From: Planomonospora_B alba
Lineage (GTDB): Bacteria; Actinomycetota; Actinomycetes; Streptosporangiales; Streptosporangiaceae
Assembly: GCF_039534085.1 (NCBI RefSeq)
Contig: NZ_BAAAUT010000023.1
Coordinates: forward strand, 47,993-111,992
DNA length: 64,000 nucleotides
Reading direction: 5' to 3'
The position numbers and the translations under genes are program-made. A model generated the notes under the pieces. The model saw only the letters and a list, made by a program, of their open reading frames with translations. It did no database searches and was not told where the DNA came from. Shown piece after piece: positions 1 through 10,434 of the stretch. The number at the start of each line of letters is the position of its first letter. Positions within the stretch are counted from its first letter, which is position 1.

Positions 1-271
1 TCTGGATGAAGTAGCGGAGCATCCGCTCGGCCACCTCGAGGTCGGTGATGACGCCGTCGGCGAGCGGGCGGATCGCGACGATGTGCCCGGGGGTGCGGCC
101 GATCATCTGCTTGGCCTCGCTGCCCACCGCGACGATCTTCTCGGTGCGGGTGTTCACCGCGACGACCGAGGGCTCGTCGAGCACGATGCCGCGATCGCGG
201 ACGTAGACCAGGGTGTTGGCCGTGCCGAGATCCACTGCCATGTCACGGCCGAGAAAATCCAGGAAGCGCAT
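1..271 (-). CDS. mreB: Rod-shape protein MreB, N-terminal part (runs off the window)
   Basis: The first 90 codons of the bacterial actin homologue MreB, which assembles ATP-dependent filaments on the inner membrane and guides peptidoglycan synthesis (in actinomycetes also spore-wall synthesis). The visible protein starts MRFLDFLGRDMAVDLG and contains the phosphate-1 loop (DLGTANTLVYV), then EPSVVAVN, the KQMIGRTPGHI stretch and RPLADGVI, all in the family order and spacing. The ATG at 271 is preceded on the minus strand by GGAGAG about 8 bases upstream; an internal ATG at 241 (MAVDLG) is a weaker alternative. The gene continues past base 1. Very likely correct because these motifs are nearly invariant in MreB. 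Confidence 0.95.
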   Translation of the reverse strand, partial: MRFLDFLGRDMAVDLGTANTLVYVRDRGIVLDEPSVVAVNTRTEKIVAVGSEAKQMIGRTPGHIVAIRPLADGVITDLEVAERMLRYFIQ

Positions 272-339
272 CGCGTACAGCTCTCCAGGACGATCGAGGG
301 GGCCGGGTGTTCCCCCTGCGAGGGGAAGGGGAAACCACA

Positions 340-373
340 GGATCGGAGAAGATCCTATAACGGAATGATTCCG
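340..373. promoter_or_regulatory. Two short dyads upstream of mreB
   Basis: Upstream of mreB are GGATC-N6-GATCC (340-355) and the 13-bp dyad CGGAATGATTCCG (361-373), in a locally AT-richer patch. They are placed where the mreB promoter should be. No regulator is proposed. The rest of 272-563 shows no coding sequence I trust. Confidence 0.3.
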
Positions 374-563
374 ATGGTAAGGATCCCACCCCTGTACCGA
401 CCCTGACGTGTCGCGGTGCCGCCCCCGGATGCCGTCCCCGCGCACGGCCGCGCGCCCGCGGTCCCGGGCAGGCGGGACCGCGGGCGCGCGGATCACGGCT
501 CCGCGGCCGGGCGCGCGGGAACGCGCCCGCGGCCGGGACCGTCCCGGCCACGGGTGCGCGCCC

Positions 564-1814
564 TCAGCGGAGGGGGTCGAAGGAGCGCAGGATCTCGGAC
601 CCCTTGCCGTTGACGATCCGCTCGGCGAGGGCGCGCCCGGTGACCGGGCCGTGGGTGAGGCCCCACATGCCGTGCCCGCCGGCGACGAACACCCCGGGCC
701 TGCGCGTGGCCCCGACGAGGGGCATGCCGTCGGGGGTGACGGGGCGCGGGCCGACCCACACGTCGGTCATCTCCTCCCAGACGACACCGGTCAGCAGCGG
801 CCGGGCGGAGGCGACGATCGCGTCGACGCGCTTGTGGTCCAGCGGGTCGTCGGGGCCGCGGAACTCCATCGTCCCCGCCACCCGCAGCCCGCCCTGGTAC
901 GGCGTGCAGGCCACCCGGACGGCGGGCAGGTAGACCGGCCCCGGGACGGGCCGCTCGGTCGGCACGGTGAAGGAGTAGCCCCGCCCGGCCCGCACCGGCA
1001 CGCGCACCCCCCAGTCGCGGGCGAGCTCGTTCAGCCAGGCGCCGGTGGCCACCACGACGGCGTCGCCGCGGACCTGGTCGCCGGCGGCGGAGCGGACGGC
1101 GAGACCGCCGGAGGCGGCGTGCACCCCCGTCACCCGGAAGCCGGAGCGGATCTCGGCGCCGCGCGCGGCGACCGCGTCGGCCAGTGCCCGGGTGAAGGCC
1201 CCGGGGTCGACGTAGCGCTGCCGGTCCAGCCGGATCCCGGCCCGCACGCGCTGGGAGATCTGCGGCGCCTGCGCCCGGAGCCGGTCGCCGTCGAGCGCGG
1301 TGTACTCGATCGGCAGCCCGGCCCGGTCGATCCGGCGCAGCTCGTGCAGGAGCGCCACGGCCTGCCGCTCGGTCTCGAACGCGGCCGTGATCGGGGCGTC
1401 GACCGTGGGCGCGGTGATCCCGCCCGCGGCGAGCACGTCGAACGCCTCCAGGCACTCCTCGTTGAACGGCAGGTTGGCCCGGACGGCCCTGCCCCACGAA
1501 CCCCAGGTGCAGTTCGCGGCGAACCTGGTCAGGAAGGACCACAGGGCGGGGTCCAGGGTGACGGGGACGTGCAGCGGGGCGCGCGGGTCGAGCAGGGAGC
1601 GCAGGCCGTACCGGAGGACGCCGGGTTCGTTCAGCGGGATGGCCAGCCCCGGCGAGAGCCAGCCGGCGTTCCCCCACGAGGCGCCCGCGGCGACCCCGTC
1701 GCGGTCCACCACGGTGACCTCCACCCCGTGCTCCTGCAGGAACCACGCGGTCGACAGCCCCACCACACCGGCGCCGACCACCACCGCCGTCCGCGGCCCA
1801 CCGTCGATCCCCAT
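564..1814 (-). CDS. FAD-dependent D-amino-acid dehydrogenase-like oxidoreductase (DadA/DAO family)
   Basis: A 416-residue flavoprotein of the DAO superfamily, most like the small subunit of D-amino-acid dehydrogenase (DadA), which oxidises D-amino acids to 2-oxo acids at the membrane surface. Residues 11-19 hold the dinucleotide-binding VVVGAGVVG, followed by the WFLQEHGVEVTVVDRDG strand ending in an acidic residue that should hold the ribose. The C-terminal FAD motif is visible as GHGMWGLTHGPVTG near the end. Length fits DadA (about 410-430). ATG at 1814 has GAGGAGAGG just upstream. It lies downstream of the PucR regulator on the same strand, so that regulator may control it. Substrate could instead be glycine or another secondary amine. 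Confidence 0.82.
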   Translation of the reverse strand: MGIDGGPRTAVVVGAGVVGLSTAWFLQEHGVEVTVVDRDGVAAGASWGNAGWLSPGLAIPLNEPGVLRYGLRSLLDPRAPLHVPVTLDPALWSFLTRFAANCTWGSWGRAVRANLPFNEECLEAFDVLAAGGITAPTVDAPITAAFETERQAVALLHELRRIDRAGLPIEYTALDGDRLRAQAPQISQRVRAGIRLDRQRYVDPGAFTRALADAVAARGAEIRSGFRVTGVHAASGGLAVRSAAGDQVRGDAVVVATGAWLNELARDWGVRVPVRAGRGYSFTVPTERPVPGPVYLPAVRVACTPYQGGLRVAGTMEFRGPDDPLDHKRVDAIVASARPLLTGVVWEEMTDVWVGPRPVTPDGMPLVGATRRPGVFVAGGHGMWGLTHGPVTGRALAERIVNGKGSEILRSFDPLR

Positions 1815-1893
1815 CGATCCTCTCCTCGCTTCGCCACCGGCTCCGTCGCCGGTTCCCTGTGAGGAGGATCACCGCACCGGCGCGGGAACGGTC

Positions 1894-1908
1894 TGTCCGA
1901 TCCGGACA
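1894..1908. promoter_or_regulatory. 15-bp dyad between pucR-type gene and dadA-like gene
   Basis: TGTCCG-ATC-CGGACA is a perfect 6+6 dyad with a 3-bp centre in the 152-bp gap upstream of the dadA-like gene. Position suggests an operator for that gene, perhaps for the PucR protein next door; this is inference only. Confidence 0.35.
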
Positions 1909-1966
1909 ATCGGGCGGGCGCGCGCTGTCCGGCGGCGACAAGGGGCCCGGGGGCGGGCCCGGGAGG

Positions 1967-3625
1967 TCAGGGCCGGTCGCCCTGCCCGGCCGCCAGGGCG
2001 ATGATCATCGCCAGCCGCTTCTCCGGTCGGTCCAGTCGCAGGTCCGTGACCTCGGCCATCTTCCGGAGCCGGTACCTGACGGTGTTGGGGTGCACGCCCA
2101 GGCGCGCGGCCACGGCGGTCAGGTCCCCCTGCGCCTCCAGCCAGGCGCGCAGCGTCGCGATGTACCGGGTGCCGTGCTCGGCGTCGTGCCGGGTCAGTTC
2201 GGCGACGGGCCCCCGCGAGGGGACGCGCCCCGCCGCGGCGGCGGCCCGCAGGCGCTGGAGCAGGATCTCGTCCCACGACTCGTCGTAGACGACCGCCAGG
2301 GCCCCGCCGGGCCATGCCGCCCCCGGTGCCGCCCCCGGTGCGGCCCCCGGTGCGGCCCCCGGTGCGGCCCCCGGTGCGGCCCCCGGCGCGGCGACCGCTC
2401 CTGCCGGGGCGGGGAGCGCCTCCCGCGCCGAGGCCAGGGCGAGGCTCTCGTCGGCCTCCTGCCGCCCGGCGGGCAGCTGCGCGGGCCCCGCCGCCCCGCC
2501 GACGCCGGCGAGCACGGTGACCTGCCGGGGCAGGGCCTGCGCGGTCGCGGCGAGCCAGTCCCGGGCGGGCGCCGGGTCGGCCCCGCAGGGCAGCACGGTG
2601 TAGAGGGTGTTGCCGAACAGCGTGCTGCGCCCCGGACGCGCCCAGCCGAACCCCGTGGTCACGCGCTCGAAGGCCATCAGGACCGCGGCGTGCCGCTCCT
2701 CGCCGATGTGGGCCTGGAGCGCGATCACCCGGAACTGCCGGTCCTGCGGCAGTCCGAGCCTGCTGATCACGGCCGGGGCGTCAGCCGTGCCCTCCAGGAG
2801 CTGGAGGACCAGATCGGACTCCACCCGGCGCTCCAGGTCCGCGCCGACCCGGGAGCGGAGCAGGTGCAGCGCGACCGCGCGCGCCCCGTCGGCCAGCAGG
2901 GCCCGGCGCTCGTCGGGCGGCGGGCGCTCGCACTCGGCCCAGATGGATCCCAGCAGCTCGCGCCCGGCGCGTACGGCGGCCACCATCCTGCCCCGCAGGC
3001 CGTGCTCGGGGTCGGGCGCCACGAAGAGCGGCTCGTCGGAGGCCGCCAGGTGCGCGAAGACGCCCTTGCGCTCCAGCAGGCGGCGGGTGGTCTCCGGCAC
3101 CCGCCTGCCCAGGATCGTCTCCAGCCGTACCGGGTCGGCGGTCTGCTGCGAGCCGGAGTAGGCCAGGACCCGCGACATCCGGTCCTCGATCGTCACCGGG
3201 CAGCCGACCTCGGCCGCGAGCATGTCCGCGAACGCGAACAGGTCCGCCGGTCCCCGGCCCGCCCCGCTCTCGCGGCCCTCCAGCACCAGGCCGTACACCA
3301 CGCCGAAGAGCTGGCCCCAGGGCACGTCCGGCTCCACGAGCAGGACGGCGACGCCTCCGTCGCGGGCCTCGGCCAGCACGTCCCCGCCGGGCGGCGCGCT
3401 CCCGCGCGTCAGCACCGCGGCGGCCCGCGCCGCCCGCGCCAGGCGCACGGCCTCGGCGGCCGACTCCACGCCGACCGCCAGGAACACGTCGCCCGCGGCC
3501 GGGCGGGGGTCGGTCGGGTCGTGCACCACGACGCTGCGCAGCTCCACGTCCCGGGAGGCCGGGGCCGCGCACAGCCGCGCCCCGTAACCGCCGAGGACGT
3601 TCACCAGCCGGTCCAGTTTCAGCAT
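1967..3625 (-). CDS. PucR family transcriptional regulator
   Basis: A 552-residue PucR-type regulator (569 if the upstream ATG at 3676 is used). It has an N-terminal PucR-like sensory region with the HDPTDPRPAAGDVFLAVGV stretch, a middle GGDEF-like/CdaR-type region, and a C-terminal HTH_30 domain whose recognition segment is GVHPNTVRYRLRKM (about residues 509-523 from the 3625 start). The family controls purine, amino-acid or other nitrogen-compound catabolism. I chose ATG 3625 because family members begin close to the LVNVLGG segment and residues 1-17 of the longer form are basic filler. Odd feature: an Ala-Pro-Gly-Ala tandem repeat is inserted between the sensory and HTH parts. Likely controls the dadA-like gene downstream. 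Confidence 0.85.
   Translation of the reverse strand: MLKLDRLVNVLGGYGARLCAAPASRDVELRSVVVHDPTDPRPAAGDVFLAVGVESAAEAVRLARAARAAAVLTRGSAPPGGDVLAEARDGGVAVLLVEPDVPWGQLFGVVYGLVLEGRESGAGRGPADLFAFADMLAAEVGCPVTIEDRMSRVLAYSGSQQTADPVRLETILGRRVPETTRRLLERKGVFAHLAASDEPLFVAPDPEHGLRGRMVAAVRAGRELLGSIWAECERPPPDERRALLADGARAVALHLLRSRVGADLERRVESDLVLQLLEGTADAPAVISRLGLPQDRQFRVIALQAHIGEERHAAVLMAFERVTTGFGWARPGRSTLFGNTLYTVLPCGADPAPARDWLAATAQALPRQVTVLAGVGGAAGPAQLPAGRQEADESLALASAREALPAPAGAVAAPGAAPGAAPGAAPGAAPGAAPGAAWPGGALAVVYDESWDEILLQRLRAAAAAGRVPSRGPVAELTRHDAEHGTRYIATLRAWLEAQGDLTAVAARLGVHPNTVRYRLRKMAEVTDLRLDRPEKRLAMIIALAAGQGDRP
2317..2391 (-). repeat. 12-bp tandem repeat coding (AAPG)n in the PucR gene
   Basis: About six head-to-tail copies of a 12-bp unit (GCCCCCGGTGCG and one-base variants) lie inside the regulator gene. 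They keep frame and code for Ala-Ala-Pro-Gly repeats in a linker before the HTH domain. Copy number is likely to vary between strains. Confidence 0.85.
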
Positions 3626-3816
3626 CCGCCGCGCCCACCCGATCCACCGTGCCCGCGCGCCGATCCCGCCGGGCATGAGCGCAGGCTACCGCCGCAGGCG
3701 GGCGCTGGGCCGTACCGCGCCCCGGGTGAGCGGGTCGCCGGGCCCGCCGGGGCGGGCGTGCCCCGGGAAGGAGGGCCGCGTACGGCATGGAAGCGTGTTG
3801 TCAGGTTTTTGCGTAG

Positions 3817-3837
3817 TTCAGTCAAAGTATTGCTGAA
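3817..3837. promoter_or_regulatory. Candidate promoter/operator of the ABC sugar-uptake operon
   Basis: An AT-rich island 100 bp upstream of the binding-protein gene contains TTCAG-N11-CTGAA. The heptamer TTCAGTC recurs at 10235-10241, in the gap between the lacI-type gene and the GH87 gene. This could be a shared control element for the locus, but the match is short. Confidence 0.3.
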
Positions 3838-3933
3838 AGTTGAAAGGATATGTATGTTTCTCGCAACCGGCCGGTGCGGCCGGGCTCCGATCTCACGGCT
3901 CGTCGTCGGGGGCAGGCCAGGAGGGAAGCACCC

Positions 3934-5295
3934 ATGAGACCTCGTAACCTCGCGGTCCTGCTCGGCGCGGGTCTCGCGTTCTCCGCCGCGGCGTGCGGCG
4001 GCGATCCGGCCCCCGCCTCCCGGGGCGCGGCGGCGCCCGGCGGCGAGAAGCCGGTGACGATCACGGTCGCCTGCCAGCCGCCCCGGACCGACCAGCCCAA
4101 CCGCAGGGCGTGGGACGAGGACGTCGCCGAGTTCCAGAGGCTCCATCCGCACATCACGGTCAAGAGCACCGACCAGCAGCCCTGCTACGACCCCAAGACC
4201 TTCGCCCCCAAGCTGGCCGCCGGCACGGTCGAGACCGTCTTCCGGGTACCCGTCACCGACGCCCCCGACGTCATCCGCCGCAGGCAGGCGCTCGACGTCA
4301 CGCCGTACCTCGGCGAGATCAAGAACTACGGCGACCTGCCGGAGACCGCCACCGCGCCCTGGACGTCCGGCGGCGCCGTCTACGGCGTGCCCACCTCCGC
4401 CTACGCCGTCGGCCTGATCTACAACCGGGCGCTGTTCGCCAAGGCCGGCCTCGACCCGGACAGCCCGCCCCGCACCTGGGACGGGATCCGCGCGGCGGCC
4501 AAGAAGATCAGCGCGCTCGGCCCCGGCTACGTCGGCTACGGCGAGTACAGCGGGCAGAACACCGGCGGCTGGCACTTCGTCCAGGCCCTCTACGGCCGGG
4601 GCGGCGAGGCGGTCACCGCGGACGGCACGAAGGCCGCCTTCAACAGCCCCGAGGGCAGGGCCGTCCTGCAGTTCCTGAAGGACCTGCGCTGGACCGACGA
4701 CAGCATGGGCACCAAGCTGATGGTCGGCTGGGAGTCCCTGATGATGGCCATGGGCAGCGGCAAGGTCGGCATGATGCTCGGCGCCCCGGACGCCGTCCCG
4801 GACATCGTCACCCGGTTCAAGGGCAGGATGGAGGACTACGGGATCACCACCTTCCCCGAGGCGAAGGCCACGCTGAGCGGCGGCGAGGGCTTCATGATCA
4901 ACCCCAGGGCCACCCCCGAGGAGGCCAGGGCCGGCATGAAGTGGATCGACCACTACTGGCTCACCCCCGGGCGGGGCACCTTCGACTTCGAGCGGGGCAA
5001 GGCCATCGGCAACCCGGTCGGGCTCCCCGTCAACGTCGTCTTCGGCGACTCCCCGTCCGGCAGGGAGCTCGCCGAGCTGCAGCAGCGGTTCGCCTCGCTC
5101 CCGGTGCGGAACTTCGCCTCCTACACGGAGGGCGCCGGCGCCATCCCGCTCAAGGTGCAGCCGCCGAAGGCCCAGGAGATCTTCGCCGTCCTCGACGTGC
5201 CCATGTCGGCGGTGCTGAGCAGGCGGGACGCCGACATCGACCGGCTGCTGGCGGACGCCGAGGCGAAGGTCAACGCCCTGCTGGCGGCCGGATGA
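3934..5295 (+). CDS. ABC sugar transporter, extracellular solute-binding lipoprotein
   Basis: A 453-residue family 1 solute-binding protein (COG1653 type) that captures an oligosaccharide outside the cell and delivers it to the two permeases encoded next. A lipoprotein signal ends in SAAAC with Cys21 as the lipidated residue. The mature protein has the usual two-lobe pattern with a GGWHFVQALYG segment and an EGFMINPRATPEEARAG stretch near the hinge. ATG 3934 is preceded by AGGAGGG at 3919; the longer open frame from 3850 lacks both a ribosome site and a usable signal peptide start. TGA overlaps the ATG of the next gene (ATGA). The neighbouring GH13 and GH87 genes suggest an alpha-gluco-oligosaccharide ligand. 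Confidence 0.88.
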   Translation: MRPRNLAVLLGAGLAFSAAACGGDPAPASRGAAAPGGEKPVTITVACQPPRTDQPNRRAWDEDVAEFQRLHPHITVKSTDQQPCYDPKTFAPKLAAGTVETVFRVPVTDAPDVIRRRQALDVTPYLGEIKNYGDLPETATAPWTSGGAVYGVPTSAYAVGLIYNRALFAKAGLDPDSPPRTWDGIRAAAKKISALGPGYVGYGEYSGQNTGGWHFVQALYGRGGEAVTADGTKAAFNSPEGRAVLQFLKDLRWTDDSMGTKLMVGWESLMMAMGSGKVGMMLGAPDAVPDIVTRFKGRMEDYGITTFPEAKATLSGGEGFMINPRATPEEARAGMKWIDHYWLTPGRGTFDFERGKAIGNPVGLPVNVVFGDSPSGRELAELQQRFASLPVRNFASYTEGAGAIPLKVQPPKAQEIFAVLDVPMSAVLSRRDADIDRLLADAEAKVNALLAAG

Positions 5296-6212
5296 CCGCG
5301 GCCGCGGCCGGCCCGCGGCGGCGCCCGCCGTCGCGGCCGGCCCTCCTCCGGAGCCTGCGGCGCAACCTCACCGCCTACGGCTTCATGTGCGCGGCGCTGG
5401 CGTGCTTCGTGCTGTTCGCCTGGTACCCGATGATCCGCGAGTTCCTGCTCTCCTTCCAGGAGACGAACTTCGTCGACCCGCCCCGGTGGGCGGGGCTGAA
5501 GAACTTCGAGACGGTGCTCGCGAACCCCTCGTTCGGGCAGGTCTGGCTCAACACCGCGGCGTTCACCGTGCTGGCGCTCGTCTTCGGGTACGCGGTGCCG
5601 TTCGTCGTCGCGCTCGTCCTCAACGAGCTGCGCCACGCCCGAGCCTATCTCCGGTTCGTGGTCTACCTGCCGGTCATGCTGCCGCCGGCCGTCGGCGTGC
5701 TGCTGTTCCGGTGGTTCTACGACCCCGGTCCCGGACTGTTCAACCAGATCCTGGAGCTGGTCGGCCTGCCCGGGCTGAGCTGGCTGGACTCCTCCGCCAC
5801 CGCGCTGGTCTCCCTCGTCATCGTCTCCACCTGGATGAACCTCGGCAGCGGCACGCTCATCTACCTGGCCGCGCTGCAGAACATCCCGGGCGAGCTGTAC
5901 GAGGCGGCGGAGCTGGACGGGGCCGGCTTCTTCCGGCGCATCCGGTACGTCACGATCCCGCAGACCAGGCTCGTGCTGCTGCTGATGCTCATGCTCCAGA
6001 TCGTCGCGACCATGCAGGTCTTCATCGAGCCGTACCTGCTCACCGGGGGCGGGCCGGAGAACTCCACCATGACCGTCGCGATGCTGATGTACCAGTACGC
6101 GTTCACCTTCGGAGACTGGGGGGCCGGAGGCGCCCTCGGAATGATGCTCATGCTCGTACTGATGGTGTTCGCCGCCGTGCAGCTCCGGCTGACGCGGGAC
6201 GACAGGGACTAG
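5292..6212 (+). CDS. ABC sugar transporter permease (MalF/UgpA type)
   Basis: A 306-residue inner-membrane permease with about six transmembrane helices and the cytoplasmic EAA loop around residues 204-224 (EAAELDGAGFFRRIRYVTIP), which docks a separately encoded ATPase. The N-terminus is a short basic cytoplasmic segment. ATG overlaps the stop of the binding-protein gene, so the two are translationally coupled. No ATP-binding subunit lies in the locus; actinomycete sugar importers commonly share one ATPase (MsiK type) encoded elsewhere. Confidence 0.9.
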   Translation: MTAAAAGPRRRPPSRPALLRSLRRNLTAYGFMCAALACFVLFAWYPMIREFLLSFQETNFVDPPRWAGLKNFETVLANPSFGQVWLNTAAFTVLALVFGYAVPFVVALVLNELRHARAYLRFVVYLPVMLPPAVGVLLFRWFYDPGPGLFNQILELVGLPGLSWLDSSATALVSLVIVSTWMNLGSGTLIYLAALQNIPGELYEAAELDGAGFFRRIRYVTIPQTRLVLLLMLMLQIVATMQVFIEPYLLTGGGPENSTMTVAMLMYQYAFTFGDWGAGGALGMMLMLVLMVFAAVQLRLTRDDRD

Positions 6213-6225
6213 GGGAGAAGCCGCG

Positions 6226-7227
6226 ATGCCGAACGCCGTCCTCCGCCCGGACCGCCCGGACCGCCCCGTCCCGGCCGCCGCGCCCCCGCCGCCGCCCGGC
6301 CGGCGGCGCGCGGCCGCACGCCGGACCGCCCGGCCGCGCGCGGCCCCCTCCCGGCCGTTCCGCACGATCGTCTCCCCGCACCGGCTCAACTCCCGCCGCG
6401 GCCGGATCGTCTACCGGGCCGTCCTGGCCACCGTGGTGACGGTCTTCACGCTCGTGTTCGTCTTCCCGCTCTACTGGATGGTCACCGGTGCCATGAAGAC
6501 CGGGGAGGAGATCGCGCAGATCCCGCCGACGCTCTTCCCGGCCGATCCGAGCCTGGAGGCGTTCGCCGAGGCGTGGGAGCTGTTCGACCTGGGGGTGCTG
6601 CTGACGAACACCGCCTTCTACGCCGCCGGCGCGTGGCTGTTCGTCATGGCGGTCGACGTCGCGGCGGCCTTCGCGCTGTCCAAGCTGCGGCCGGTGTTCG
6701 GCGGCGTGATCCTGGGCGCCATGCTGGCCACGCTGATGATCCCGCCGATGGTGGTGCTGCTGCCGCTCTTCCTCACCGCCAAGAGCGTGCCGCTCCTCGG
6801 CTGGGACCTGCTCAACACCCCCTGGGCGATCTGGCTCCCGGCCGCGGCCAACGGGTTCAACATCTTCCTGCTCAAGCGCTTCTTCGACTCGATCCCCCGG
6901 GAGCTGGTCGAGGCCGCCGAGATCGACGGCGCCTCGCCCCTGCGGATCCTGCGCTCGGTCGTGATCCCGGTCTCCCGGCCGATCCTCGGCGTCGTGTCCA
7001 TCTTCACCGTGGTGAACGTCTTCCGCGACTTCGTCTGGCCGCTCATGGTGCTCACCGAGAGCGACAAGATGACGATCAGCGTCGGTCTCTCCCAGGTCTC
7101 CAACCAGGTGACGCAGAACGCGCTCATGGCCGGGCTGGTGATCGCGAGCATCCCGACGGTCGTCGTGTTCTTCTTCTTCCAGCGGAGCATCATGGCCGGG
7201 CTGACCGCGGGCGGCCTCAAGGGCTGA
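6226..7227 (+). CDS. ABC sugar transporter permease (MalG/UgpE type)
   Basis: A 333-residue permease, partner of the preceding one. About six membrane helices follow an unusually long Pro/Arg/Ala-rich cytoplasmic N-terminus (residues 1-55). The EAA loop is VEAAEIDGASPLRILRSVVI near residues 228-247. It follows the first permease after 13 bases, with GGGGAGAAG as ribosome site before ATG 6226. An internal start nearer the first helix cannot be excluded. Same operon as the binding protein. Confidence 0.9.
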   Translation: MPNAVLRPDRPDRPVPAAAPPPPPGRRRAAARRTARPRAAPSRPFRTIVSPHRLNSRRGRIVYRAVLATVVTVFTLVFVFPLYWMVTGAMKTGEEIAQIPPTLFPADPSLEAFAEAWELFDLGVLLTNTAFYAAGAWLFVMAVDVAAAFALSKLRPVFGGVILGAMLATLMIPPMVVLLPLFLTAKSVPLLGWDLLNTPWAIWLPAAANGFNIFLLKRFFDSIPRELVEAAEIDGASPLRILRSVVIPVSRPILGVVSIFTVVNVFRDFVWPLMVLTESDKMTISVGLSQVSNQVTQNALMAGLVIASIPTVVVFFFFQRSIMAGLTAGGLKG

Positions 7228-7264
7228 CCCGCCGCCCGGCCGGGGCGCCCGCCCGCCATGGCGC

Positions 7265-7370
7265 GGTCCACCGGCCCGCCCGCGCACCGGCCCGCCCGCG
7301 CACCGGGATCCGGCCTATGATCCGCCCACGCCCCGATCCACGCCCCGATCCACGCCCCGGCCCGCGTCCC
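7265..7370 (+). repeat. Short tandem repeats in the permease-glucosidase spacer
   Basis: The spacer holds two copies of a 16-17 bp unit (CACCGGCCCGCCCGCG) and then three copies of CACGCCCCGATC-like 12-mers. They lie upstream of the glucosidase ribosome site and are probably non-coding slippage repeats; an open frame through them gives only Pro/Arg/Asp repeats. Confidence 0.6.
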
Positions 7371-7403
7371 GACCGGGATCCGACCGCAAGGAGCCACCGC
7401 CGC

Positions 7404-9026
<1,623 letters not shown>

Positions 9027-9080
9027 CGCGGCGCCCCTGCGGGGGCTCGGGCGCTGCGCGGGCGGCGCCCTCGGCGGGGC

Positions 9081-10142
9081 TCAGGCGCTGCGCGGGCGGG
9101 CGGCGCGGGCCCGGGGCGGCGCGGTGGAGCCGCGCACCACCAGCTCGGGCTCGAAGAGCAGCTCCTCGGCGGGCGTCACCGTGCCGTCGATCTGGTTGAC
9201 GAGCAGCGTCACCGCGGTACGGCCCAGCGCCTCGATCGGCTGGCGGACCGTGGTCAGCGGCGGGTTCGTGCAGTTCATGAAGGCCGAGTCGTCGAAGCCG
9301 ACGACGGAGACGTCCTCCGGCACGGACAGGCCGAGCCGCCGCGCGGCCCGCACGGCTCCCAGCGCCAGCACGTCGCCGGCGCAGATGATGCCGGTGACGC
9401 CGTTCCTGACCAGCCGGCTCGTCACCGCCTGGCTGCCCTCCAGGGAGAACAGGCTCCGCGCGACGTCCTCGGGCCCGACGGTCAGGCCGGCCTTGCCGGC
9501 CTCGGCCTGGAACGCCGCCAGCTTGCGCCGGGACGGCATGTGGTCCTCGGGACCCAGCACCATGCCGATCCGCTCGTGGCCGAGCGAGCGCAGGTGGCCG
9601 AAGGCCTGCTCCACGGCGACCTCGTCGTCGGTGGAGACGCGGGGGAAGTCGAGCCCCTCGGTCGCCGCGTTGACCAGGACGACCGGCAGCCCCAGCTCGC
9701 GCAGCCGGTGGTAGTGCTCGTGCGGGGCGTCGGCCTCCGCGTAGTGCCCGCCGGCGAAGACCATCCCGGAGACCTGCTGGTCGAGCAGGATCTCGACGTA
9801 GTCGGCCTCGGACAGGCCGCTGGCGGCGTAGGTGCACAGCACCGGGGAGAACCCGGCCTGGGCCAGCGCGCCGCCGACCACCTCGGCCAGCGCGGGGAAG
9901 ATCGGGTTGCCCAGCTCGGGCAGCATCAGGCCGACGAGCCGGGCGCGCTCGCCGCGCAGCTGGGTCGGGCGCTCGTAGCCGAGCACGTCGAGCGCGGTCA
10001 GCACCGCCGCCCGGGTCGCCTCGGAGACGCCGGGCTTGCCGTTGAGCACCCGGCTGACCGTGGCCTCGCTGACGCCCACCTTCTTCGCGACCTCCGCGAG
10101 CCGGCGGGTCGTGGAGCGGCCGGAGGGCGGGGTTTCCGTCAT
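9081..10142 (-). CDS. LacI family transcriptional repressor
   Basis: A 353-residue LacI/GalR regulator. The N-terminal HTH is RLAEVAKKVGVSEATVSRVL (residues 14-33) followed by hinge LDVLGYERP, and a periplasmic-binding-type effector domain with VVGFDDSAFMNCTNPPLTTV near the C-terminus. It lies between the glucosidase (convergent) and the GH87 gene (divergent), so it is the obvious specific regulator for both the uptake operon and the secreted enzyme, induced by a glucan-derived sugar. ATG start. Effector identity is inference. Confidence 0.9.
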   Translation of the reverse strand: MTETPPSGRSTTRRLAEVAKKVGVSEATVSRVLNGKPGVSEATRAAVLTALDVLGYERPTQLRGERARLVGLMLPELGNPIFPALAEVVGGALAQAGFSPVLCTYAASGLSEADYVEILLDQQVSGMVFAGGHYAEADAPHEHYHRLRELGLPVVLVNAATEGLDFPRVSTDDEVAVEQAFGHLRSLGHERIGMVLGPEDHMPSRRKLAAFQAEAGKAGLTVGPEDVARSLFSLEGSQAVTSRLVRNGVTGIICAGDVLALGAVRAARRLGLSVPEDVSVVGFDDSAFMNCTNPPLTTVRQPIEALGRTAVTLLVNQIDGTVTPAEELLFEPELVVRGSTAPPRARAARPRSA

Positions 10143-10434
10143 GCGGCAAGCATACTGGCGGATCTTCGTCCGGAGCCTGCGGACGAGCGGGCGGCCATCG
10201 GCTTGTTGCGGCTCCCCAGGTGAGAGAGTCGTAATTCAGTCGTTATCTTTCATTATCAAGTCGAAATCTTGCAGAGTCCTGTCAAGGCTCTTATGGTGAG
10301 GCCAACCTGCCAGGCCGGCCGTACCGCTTCCCCGGATCCGGGGCCCGGGCCCCGACCGCACGCCGTCCCCCCGTCGCCTTCCGGCGGAGGAGACCCGCCC
10401 CCCTGACGTTCCGGACGACAGACAGAGGAACGCG

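Noticed and set aside
2317..2391. CRISPR-like array
   Set aside because: Units are contiguous 12-mers in frame without spacers.
3817..3837. Defined operator of the LacI protein
   Set aside because: Arms are only 5 bp and the shared TTCAGTC is short; kept as a low-confidence element rather than a claim.
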